A stretch of DNA of 64,000 nt from Lepidodermella squamata (Eukaryota > Gastrotricha), in the NCBI GenBank assembly GCA_047495785.1, contig JBLDXI010000024.1:2852001-2916000 (forward strand). Direction: 5' to 3'. Both the position numbers and the translations under genes were made by a program. The notes under the pieces are model-generated. The model worked only from the letters and a program-made list of their open reading frames with translations. It was not told the origin of the DNA and made no database searches. Shown here in pieces: positions 34,824 to 44,196 of the stretch. Within the stretch, counting starts at the first letter, position 1. Each line of letters begins with the position of its first letter.

Positions 34824-35208
34824 ATGCATCTTGCTATCTTGTTATTAATTGCCTTATCGGATGTCATTTTCGGATCTCTAACTAAAACCGGAAGTGTGGG
34901 GCACCAGCAATCGGCAAATACGCCTATTTCTCGTAATCATTTAGTAAAATTACCCTTTATGATATATTTTTGGTATTTTAGGCCAAATCGCTCTATCTAT
35001 GATGCGAGAGGACGTCGGGGCGATGAAGCGGCTTTGGCGTATGTTGAAACTGAGGAACGACGAGACCTCCCGGCATGCTGCGTGTATGGCTGTTTTTGCT
35101 TCAACAGATATTTGCTCTCTGAAAGCTGACGTATTCGCGCCTTTCGTTCGATGGGCGCATCTCACCGCGGCCCTCATCATGACACCCGATACAAGAGCAA
35201 AACAGTGA
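34824..35208 (+). CDS. small secreted C-x9-C family protein 5
   Basis: Exons 34824-34932 and 34982-35208 join to 111 residues. Signal peptide (MHLAILLLIALSDVIFG) then a Ser/Gln/Thr linker; the 49-bp intron is phase 1. Motifs: MMREDVGAMKRLWRML, CMAVFASTDIC, FVRWAHLTAAL. Closest to member 4, one kilobase upstream in the same orientation. AATAAA at 35256. Confidence 0.87.
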
Positions 35209-37327
35209 CCGCCTTCGGCGATTTGGTATTGTTCTACCGATTTGAGGAGACGAAAAATAAAACCACATATCGATGAATAACTCAGGTTTACGGTTGCTTT
35301 TGCAGTTTGAAGTAAAGGGTTTCGGTTTTGCCTTCTCATTCAAGTTCAAGTTCAAGTTTCCTATTCGTCACGCATCACCTTGAAACGGATGCGTACAGCG
35401 CTAATGACAATGATGATATTGAGGACATTTTACAACATTTTACAAGGGCGAAGATTATCCAGTTATCAAGTTGCCATTATCAAATAATCTATTACTCATA
35501 GCATGAAACTTGCTCATTTCTGGCGATGGAAGCAACGTACATCAATGAATAAAAAGTTAGAAACTGGTCAAGAAAATGTAGGGCAAACAATTCTGGCTTC
35601 TGATTCCAATGGATCTGTACAGCCTCCTGTCAATTTCGTCCCTCGTGATTTTACTGTGATCAAATTGTTTCCATAAACTGTTCGAGCCCATATTTGGCGA
35701 GATAAAATGCAGCGGTTCGTGAATTCGGTTCCCAAGGTTCAATGCAGATCATATTCGAGAGATTCGTCTCTATTTCAGAGTCAGGCCATGCCACCGTACT
35801 CATCCTACAACTCAGAACAGTTCCATCTTTGAATTTGATGAAGACAATCAACTTTTGCCTCCTCATCTGATTCAGTCAGAGTCTCTATTCTCTTGTTTTA
35901 TCTTGTTCCCAACATCGATTGACAGGTGTTGAACCTTATAGTCGTAATTTGCGTGTTGACCTTGGAATCTTGTTGCCAGGAGGCGGCTTGACAACGCTCC
36001 CTATATAAGACTGTATATCTCAAATTAAATACTGCTAGACTATCCTGTAAAAATGAGCTCAAGACATAAAAATACGCCACCTTGCCACGGCATGGCCCAA
36101 GCGTAAATATTAGTTTCATAATTGCCTAATGGAATAAAAACCGCAAGCAGTCAAGTAATGAGTGGAACTGTTTCAAGATTAATTCCGCCCAAATTGAGCT
36201 AACTCTAACTTGCTAAAAACTTCTCAGACTGGGAAACCGCTTGAACATTTTTGAGACCTGGTTGCAGACTTCTTGACAACGATCCTTATATATAAACCCG
36301 TATATCTCAAATTAAATAGCGCTTGAATGCATTTTACCCTGTAACATGAGCTCAAGACATTAAAATACGCCACCTTGCCATAAGCAGGCCCGCGGCGTCA
36401 TTATTAGTTTCATAATTGCATAATGGGATTAAAACATTTGTGCGATGCAATGAGTGGAATTCAATATTAATTCCGCCCAATTGAGTTTAAATGCTAAAAA
36501 CTTCTCAGACTGGGAAACCACGTGAACATTTTTGAGACCTGGTTGCAGACTGCTTGACAACAAACCCGCACATCTCAAATTAAATAGCGCTTGACTACAT
36601 TTTGAGCTCAAGACATTAAAGTACGCCACCTTGCCACGCATGTCGTCCATCATGCTTCCCCTCATGTTTTGTCCTGGGGCAGGCCCGAGGCGCCATTATA
36701 AGTTTCATAATTGCTTAATGGAATTGAAACAAAACATTTCTGCGATGCAATGAGTGGAACTGCTTCAAATTAAATCCGCCCATTTGAGCTGAAAACTCGT
36801 CAGGCGGGGACTTGCGTGATTGATCGTTTTGACACTGGGTTTAGATCATGACTAGAGTCTCGCCACTCTTCGTTATCGTCTTCAGCATTCAGCATTCAGC
36901 ATTAATTTTTTTCGGGGAATCGGCGTGACAATTCTATTTCGCGAAACGCGTGGTATCGCTGAACCTAAACCAAGCATTTAATGGACATGTTAGACGCTTC
37001 ACGCCGTAGTAAGTCGTGACGTAATGCGACATCTAGTTTCGGCTGTCATAAGGGTGTATTTCCGAATAATTCCGTTTTTTACGCGAAAAGCTTCATTCAT
37101 CGCTAATCAATAAGTAGCCGTTTCCTAACTATAGAAAATGACAACCAGGGCGCCTTGGACGCTATCACTTTTACATATAGCAAACTGTTAATTTGTTTGG
37201 CCCTCCCCTTCACGCATGACAATATTGTTACCACGCTTGAAATTTCGACCTGATGAAAATTCCACTGTTGTAAGCAACTTTTTTATTGAAAAGTCGCGAC
37301 TTAATCTTAATTCAATGTCACGATCAA
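35209..37327. other. non-coding with a tandem array
   Basis: No gene seen. The middle is occupied by roughly three tandem units (separate entry). Both flanks are unremarkable. Confidence 0.5.
35930..36800. repeat. tandem repeat, about three 270-290 bp units
   Basis: The anchor ATCTCAAATTAAAT recurs at about 36016, 36303 and 36572. Each unit also repeats CTCAAGACATTAAA, TACGCCACCTTGCC, AGTTTCATAATTGC, AATGAGTGG and ACTTCTCAGACTGGGAAACC. The first two units carry a TATATAA-like box just before the anchor, so the array could be a multiplied promoter fragment. Units differ by indels and point changes. Confidence 0.8.
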
Positions 37328-37690
37328 TTAGGTATCGTTCTGTTGCGTCAATGCAAGCCAAATTACGACTCCACTCAGCGCAAAGCTGTTGATAATAATC
37401 GCGAGAGCACCGAGCCACACTGAAAGCCTGTACTTGTCCGCTGTGGGCGGTTTAAAGCAGAACGCGTAGTAAATAGCCGGGATCGATAGCAGCGGGAAGC
37501 CGATTATAATGGCGAGGATTGCACCGATTTGCGCCTTCAATTTCACATTCATCGCCGGCATCCAAGGGCATTGCGAGTGCAGTTCGGGGAACATTACAGG
37601 CCAAGACTCTTCTGCGGTATTGCCAATGATGTTGCCCTTATAAGTCGGGGCAGCATTTTCGACAAACACAATTGCTTGGGTCTCACTCAT
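37328..37690 (-). CDS. small two-helix membrane protein
   Basis: Single minus-strand exon, 120 residues if started at MSETQ (37690); an in-frame ATG at 37711 would add seven residues. A TATAAA on the minus strand (near 37735-37741) lies about 30 bp before 37711, so transcription probably starts near there, which favours 37690. An acidic N-terminal half is followed by hydrophobic helices at about 54-75 (AIIIGFPLLSIPAIYYAF) and 87-112. Both termini on one side would fit. I do not recognise the family. Confidence 0.65.
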   Translation of the reverse strand: MSETQAIVFVENAAPTYKGNIIGNTAEESWPVMFPELHSQCPWMPAMNVKLKAQIGAILAIIIGFPLLSIPAIYYAFCFKPPTADKYRLSVWLGALAIIINSFALSGVVIWLALTQQNDT

Positions 37691-38329
37691 GTTCAAGAAA
37701 AAATGATGCACGCTGTAACTAATTCTATAGCCTCTTTATAGCCAAAAAGATAAGCGTCGATGAATCATCTGATAAGATAAGAAGACCAAAATAGGCCGAT
37801 AGATGATTTATTGAGCTCATTTACAGACACCCTAGATAAGTGAACCTAAGTGCGACATGTGCGTGATAATGTCAAAGGGCGACTGACGAATATTCTGGCG
37901 GTTTTTATCCCAAATTAAAATTCAAGCGATTCTAAATCGATCGGATAAGGGTGTCAAGCGCGAAAAAATTAATATTAATAAATTGTACGCGCGCACTGAA
38001 TTTTGCGTGCGTCATAAGCGAAGTACGGGGGGGAATGAGGGGTATCGTACTCCCAGTTCACAAGGCCAAAGTGAAAAATCCCCCCAAAAAACCACAGGGG
38101 GGACCCTTTGGTCATAAAATTTGGGCCCGAAAATGCCCCCTAGTTCGAGGATCCTACTTCTCGCACTGCTGGAACCCCATATTCAATCGATTGAGAATCA
38201 CCTGAATTTCAATTAGGTTTGAAAACCGCCAGAATATTCGGAAGTAGCCCTTTAACACCATGTTGCGCAATCCGAGCAGAATTCGCCTTTTTGTTCACTT
38301 TTTTGAGGAGGGTATGCAAATAAGCATTT
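37691..38329. other. intergenic with an inverted-repeat element
   Basis: Contains the promoter of the two-helix protein and a 380-bp element at 37874-38253 (separate entry). Confidence 0.55.
37874..38253. mobile_element. 380-bp inverted-repeat element (MITE), copy B
   Basis: Ends are imperfect inverted repeats of about 55 bp: AAAGGGCGACTGACGAATA on the left matches the inverse of TATTCGGAAGTAGCCCTTT on the right. The interior (38018-38173) is a copy of the repeat found around 30.3 kb and 29.08 kb, but without the LTR insertion. No target duplication could be identified. Confidence 0.7.
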
Positions 38330-39826
38330 TTATTGATGAATAACAATTTCACACTTTCTAGCGCCGCGTTCGGTCAAAAATTTGACAATATCAGGCTTGT
38401 GGCGGAATTTTGCATAGGCAAGCGGGGTAAGGCCGCTGTTGTCCTCGACATCGATCAGCTCAGGCTGATTCTCCAACAAGTACCGCACAACATCCAAATG
38501 GCCATGCGCTGAAGCTAAATGAATCGCCAACGCGCCTTGCTCGCCATCTCTCGCCAGATAGTTCGCGCCTCTGTTGATAAGGAAGCTCACGGTTTCAAGG
38601 TGCCCTCTAGCTGCAGCGGCTAGTAATGGGCTACTGCCGAACTGACCCTTCGACTCCATATTCGCATTCGCGTCCAAAAGACATCGAACGGCCTTGGCTT
38701 GACCATTGAAAGCCGCCCGCCATAATGGAGTATCCCCATTCCGATTCGTCACCTCCAACATGCGTTTTGTCCTTGACCGATCGAGATCCGCCTTAAGGAG
38801 TAGCGCAACCACCTCGACGTGACCATTTTGAGCTGCTAGATGAATTGCATAGCCGTCAACATCAGCTGGGTGGTGACTCCTCACCATAGGATCGGCTCCC
38901 TTGCGCAATAAAAGGGAGACCAAGTCCAAATTACCATCAGCACTCGCTTGTTGCAAAGGGGTACGTCCTATACGGCTCCTAACCTCGAGGTTAGCCCCTT
39001 TTGAGATTAGGAAGTCTAAAATTTGAACCTGCTTCTTATTCACTGAGTTCCATAACGGAGTTTCGTTATGTCTGTTGAGGCTATCCAAGGATTTAGGGCA
39101 ATGCTCAAGAACGACTCTGCAGACCTCTAGGGAGCCCGAGGATGTAGCTAAGTGAAGAATCCCCTCCCGGTCAGGTCCATAGTCCTGAGCGTCGAAATCA
39201 GCCCCGTTATTGATCAAATAGGACACCATCTTCAATCGACCAGCTGCTACGGCTTTGAGTAAAGGAGTTTGGCCAGAGCCACCCTGAGCCTCGAGTAACT
39301 CTAAATCCTTATCCAAAAAGAACTCAACCAACTCCATGAAACCTTCAGCCGCAGATATATGAATAGGCATATCACCCTGGTTGTTGCGAACATCGATCGC
39401 AGAGTGGTATCTCGAAATTAGGAACTTGACAACATCCAACTGGCCACATCTAGCCGCGTAATGAATAGGCAAATCGCCGACAGAATCTAGGCCATTAATG
39501 ACTGTCAACGGGAAGAAGGCCAAATCGCCATTAAGCAGGATCTGATGTCGATAACTAGGACAAGACAGTATTTCGACTATCCCAACCAGATCGCTTGATT
39601 TAATTGCCTTCAAAAGTCTATTCCTCGTTAATTTTCCGTCATCATTCGACCAATTTTTGATAGCAGCCAGGAGTTGTCTCTGGGGGAATATCCGTGATAA
39701 CGCCTCCTCTTGCATCCGTTTTAGATCATCCAACGTCAAACGTTGCCCTATTAAGGAAAAGATAATTTTTATAATCAAATTTCCAAAAAATGCAGTCAGT
39801 CTGTTAGCATTTCTTAATCGCGACAT
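38330..39826 (-). CDS. ankyrin-repeat protein
   Basis: Intronless minus-strand frame of 498 residues. The first 100 or so residues are not repeats (hydrophobic around 12-26, then helical). From about residue 112 there are 11 ankyrin repeats in a row with typical GxTPLxxAAxxGHxxxVxxLLxxGA consensus, for example GRTPLQQASADGNLDLVSLL and GDTPLWRAAFNGQAKAVRCL, ending shortly before the C-terminus. Ankyrin stacks bind partner proteins. The start codon lies only 80 bp after the stop codon of the kinase-like gene on the same strand, a spacing seen in operons of animals with trans-splicing. No SAM or other domain is present. Confidence 0.92.
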   Translation of the reverse strand: MSRLRNANRLTAFFGNLIIKIIFSLIGQRLTLDDLKRMQEEALSRIFPQRQLLAAIKNWSNDDGKLTRNRLLKAIKSSDLVGIVEILSCPSYRHQILLNGDLAFFPLTVINGLDSVGDLPIHYAARCGQLDVVKFLISRYHSAIDVRNNQGDMPIHISAAEGFMELVEFFLDKDLELLEAQGGSGQTPLLKAVAAGRLKMVSYLINNGADFDAQDYGPDREGILHLATSSGSLEVCRVVLEHCPKSLDSLNRHNETPLWNSVNKKQVQILDFLISKGANLEVRSRIGRTPLQQASADGNLDLVSLLLRKGADPMVRSHHPADVDGYAIHLAAQNGHVEVVALLLKADLDRSRTKRMLEVTNRNGDTPLWRAAFNGQAKAVRCLLDANANMESKGQFGSSPLLAAAARGHLETVSFLINRGANYLARDGEQGALAIHLASAHGHLDVVRYLLENQPELIDVEDNSGLTPLAYAKFRHKPDIVKFLTERGARKCEIVIHQ

Positions 39827-39906
39827 GACTTTGACCTACATTTGAGGGCATGACAGAGTGTCCTAATCAAATCGAGTGATGTTTGGCCTATTTCGCACCT
39901 TTCGTC

Positions 39907-41515
39907 CTAATTGTTTAGCTTACTGTGTAAAATTTCGATAATTTGACGAAGATAAGGCCGCGGGATGTCCTCACACGCAGCTAGGCGGATAATTTCATTT
40001 TCTTCAAAGTTGATTGAGCGAGAATCAGGCGGTATAGATCCTATCGAGAGAGATCGAGGGAGAAGAGCTGAATTATGAGGCAGATCTCGTTTCAAAAACG
40101 GCTCCTGTTCCAGGATTTGAGAGGCTTTAGGCCGATTTGCTGGGTCTTTTTCGAGTAAGGAAAATACATAAATCCTAAGGCTTTCGCTGTATCGATAACT
40201 AAAATTCTCCGGCGGCTTGTTGAGTATCGAATCGCATAAAATATGAGCATTTCGGCTATAAAACTAATGAAATTTTATGAAATTTTATGAAATTTAAAAA
40301 ATTTGACTCACAGGTAATTTCAAATTTGAAATTTCGAAAAGAAGGACGCCCAAGGACCAAATATCGCTCTCGGCTGTGTGACAGTCGCCGTATATTAGCT
40401 CAGGAGGGCAATATTCCCATGTTGGTTCGCGCTTCAGAACAGGACTGCCAGGTAAACTATTGGAGCAATTTTTCTGGTGGAATTGCATCGATGGAGCTAT
40501 TGGGACGTAATTTGACGTTGAAGCAGGAGGAAAATGATGGTCCGTTTTTAGGGCCGATCCATCAAAACTCGGCGACATTGGTAAGCGGCGGCCCAGCCCA
40601 AATGTCCCTAATTTTGCTATTTCTCGATTATTCGATAGATACGTGTTCTGAAAAAATTTCAAAAAATGTCAAACATTATTAAAAAATTGAATTAGGGTCT
40701 ATAGCTTGTTTCCCAGCCCCAAGAATAAACTTCTGAATTTTCTAGAATTTTAAGATCACTTCGTGGATTTTACATTTATTTGAAGATCTTTGATTAAAAA
40801 ATTCATCTCCAGTTTGAAATTTGGCGAATTTCAAAATTATCAAAAAATTGCACAAATATCACTACAAGAAAGATACTTGCCTTGGGAATTACAGCTCGAT
40901 GGGTCAAATTTTTCTCATGAAGGTAGGCAAGAGCTGAAACCAGCTGCCTCGACCATCTTTGGATATCAATTTCCCGAAAATACGCCGATTTTCCAGAAGC
41001 AATGCGGATCGCCTCACGAAATGTCCCTAAAAATATATTTTTTAATAGGCCAAAATTTCGAAATTTTTCCAAAGCCTACCCCCATCACAGTACTCCAGAA
41101 CCAGATGAAAATTGTCGCCCTCCAAAAATGATCCGAAGCATTTGATTAAATTCGCATGGTTGAGCTGTTTCAATAAACTCTGAAAAATTAAAAAAAATAG
41201 TAAAAAAACTGGTGCGGAAAATTAAACTTTTTTGACCTCATTACGGCCAATTTCAACTAGAGCAGCAGCTGCTTTCGACAAAAAACGTGATTCGTTAGGT
41301 TGTTTAGCCGGCGATGCGTTTCGGCTGCCTTTTGCTGGCCGATGCTGATGGCCGACCAGGGCGCTTAAATCAATCTCCTCGAGTACCAACAAGGCGCCAT
41401 CGACGCGTCGCCGTACCAGGTACACCTGGCCGAAATTTGACCCACTTCCGAGGCATTTAACCGCCTCCAACTCGCTGATACTCGAAACAGCCGAGCAGTC
41501 GGACGTAGCATTCAT
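39907..41515 (-). CDS. NEK-like pseudokinase
   Basis: Five minus-strand exons, 41515-41237, 41179-41080, 41026-40881, 40647-40312 and 40263-39907, join to 405 residues. The fold follows the NEK family: glycine loop LGSGSNFGQVYLVR, hinge LEYCDGG, AYLHEKN, activation-segment end PPELI, DIWSLGVLLFE and LEKDPANRP. Catalytic residues are changed: the VAIK lysine is Glu (LVLEEIDL), HRD is HRA with the following Lys also lost, and DFG is TFG. The intron after HRAVIPK is GC-AG with a strong AAG|GCAAGT donor, confirmed by frame on both sides. An ATG at 41539 could add eight residues. A scaffold or allosteric role is likely. Ankyrin proteins are known NEK partners in animals, and one is encoded immediately downstream. 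Confidence 0.87.
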
Positions 41516-41539
41516 TTGAAAATATGCCGATGTAAACAA

Positions 41540-44196
41540 TTTTAGTTATTTCGCAAGTTTACATGGGGAGGAATTATTGAATTTTTTTATCGCCGGCATA
41601 TTACTGTACTGGAAACGCCGCCTGCTGACTCGTTTAGCATCCGGCATTTATTATGGAGACGAGAGGCGATTAAATTTAGAGTTTATTCGCGCACTTGTTC
41701 GGACACCATTAAAATCGATTATTTACCAGAAAATACGAGAACCAGACGATTTTTTTCATAATTTTCCGTCTTCACTCAGCCGCCTAAACGAAAATCTGAA
41801 TGCTGAATGCTGAATTTACCCAGTTCGAGTAATCCTACAATTCCAACCAAGGAAATTGCGAAAATCGAAAAATTTGTTGATTTATTCCTGTAAAATGTTG
41901 TGAAAAAACAGGGAAAATGCTAATTTGATATTCAAATTGCGTTATAAAAGGCTGATGGACAATTTCCATCAAGAATAGGGGAAAAGCTGAAATGTAGAAA
42001 TTTTACAGCTAATAATGTGTTTTATGGTTGTTCCAAGTGCGCACTCTAATTTAGGGTTCCACCGACCGCTCCGGCACTGAGTGTCCCAAAATATTTCTTC
42101 TCTAATCTCTATCTCTAACTGCCTCGTCGATTTACGAGTTATACTACAGAGCCGATATCGATTTCAAGTACCGATTTTACAAATCAGTGATTTTTCCAAT
42201 AATATTTATCTAGAAAACCTAAATTGAAAAATGTCTTCCATTGCTGATGGTACCGGGAGCCAAAATAAAAATAAATTACCCACATTAATAGAGGTCAACA
42301 GGCATCGATCAAGAAAAAAATCATAAATTCGGGAAAATTCCGCAGAAATCAGTCCTACCCTATGCATCCACTTTTCGACGTCTTATATAACAAAAAATGA
42401 TCGGGAAACGTTTTTTAATTTATTCATTTGGTGTCGAGGCTAAAATCTGGCCTTTTCCCATTTTTTGTTTTACCATGCGGTGATCAACAACACTGGGTCC
42501 TGCCTTCTTCTGACTGTAATAAACATAGCCTATTGTTTACTCGGGAAGAGCGTCGCGTTATTTCACGCGACTCATCCGACGCGGCCAGTGGCTCATGATA
42601 AGAAAGGCAGTAGTGGTATTTTGCTCATCCTCAAACGACGCCATACTTCATATTTGTCTGCCGCGCTCCTTAGCCTGGCCACGGCCAGGTAGGTAGAACG
42701 GCGCGGCACTGACATACAAGCAAATAACGGCCTGATAATACAGCCAGATATATTCCATTACCATATAACGCGAGTCAGCAAAATAATATAATGCAGCATT
42801 ATATTAGAACATTAGAACAGAATTTTCCAGAAATATTTTAGGATTTTATTAGATAACCCTGATTTATTAGTATATTTTTTTAATTTTTTCAAAAAAATTC
42901 TTTATCCAAGAAAAATTAATTATAGCCGAAATTTACCTGGGTTTTTTGGATGCATGGTTAACATTAACATCGTTCTTCAAATATTATACTCGCGCTGACG
43001 CTTCGTGTTCGTTTAATAGCCGCCCGCCCACAACCGCGCGGATGAGGCGAAATCGGTTCGCCGATGATTTGCGCGCGCGTGTATCGACGTAACAACACAT
43101 GTTACTCCTATATATTATATTAAGGCGGAGTTTTCGAATCGCGCTTATGTGTGTGCGTGCGCGCGAGCGGGGGCGGTTATATGTTCGGGTTTTATTAATG
43201 ATTGACAGATAGATGGGTACCGTGATAGTAGCACACGCACGCGCACATACACATAGGCGAGCAACTTTATATCCTGCATTTACGTTTATTAAAGAGCCTG
43301 GCTATACATCACTTCTTACCAATATATTTCTGACCAACACAAGAATACCTATATTCGAACACATAGGTTTAGGGCTGAGTGTTACCCAGAAACCAGAAAA
43401 TGCCTTTTTTCGCCATTTTTCTGATTTTTTTTACATTTTAATTATAGGCCCGGTTAATGGGCCGGTTAATTTTATTTCAAGTAAATATATGCATAATTTT
43501 CCCATTTTTTCATTTTTTTTATAATTCGCTATTACGATTTTCACCCTCCCTTTTATTGGTTTTAAACAATTTAACAATTACAAGTTGCTTTTTTGTATTT
43601 TTTGTGCCGCAGATTTTTTTTTTAATTTTCTGCATATTGCATATAGGGCAATACATTTTTATCCAAAATATCATGCCGAGAAATGACCCTTTATTATTTT
43701 CTGTTTACGGTGTTTACGGTAATGCAACCGAGTGAAATGTATTGGGAAATGGGATCAGAAAGCCTTTTAAGCTAAAGGCGATCTTCGATCCTATTGCCCA
43801 AGATCAATTTGAAATAGCTTGAAAATAATACTTGAAAACCGATGATGCAATTCGGGAAGGAAAATTGTAAAAAGTCGGGGCTATTCAGTTCAACCAGCAA
43901 ATTCGGAATAATTAATAATATTTAATTTCGAAAATACCGAATATTTACCATTAAATGGGAATTTCGGGTATTTGTTGGCGAAATTGCGGGTAATAAATGG
44001 GAAAGGCTACCAGAAGCATTAATTGGGAAATTGGGAAATTTCTGCGATAATTTGGAATTTTTCATTTTTATTTCATTTTTTTTAATTTCAAACTTATAAT
44101 TTAGCCGTTGGTTTATTACTTTTTTCGATTTTTTGATAATTTTTTAGAATATTCATGAAATATTTTTAAATTTGTTAAAATAGCTCCATATTTTTA
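41540..44196. other. intergenic between divergent genes
   Basis: No gene supported. It holds an inverted copy of the ATCGAT-rich repeat near 42150-42205 and a GC-rich CGCGCG/GTGTGCGTGCG stretch at about 43060-43170. The rest is AT-rich. Confidence 0.5.

Noticed and set aside
40263-40312. Acceptor TATAG at about 40256 for the last kinase exon
   Set aside because: It shifts the frame out of the DPANRP region; the acceptor CATTAG just upstream keeps phase 0 and gives LPFYSRNA, which fits kinases.
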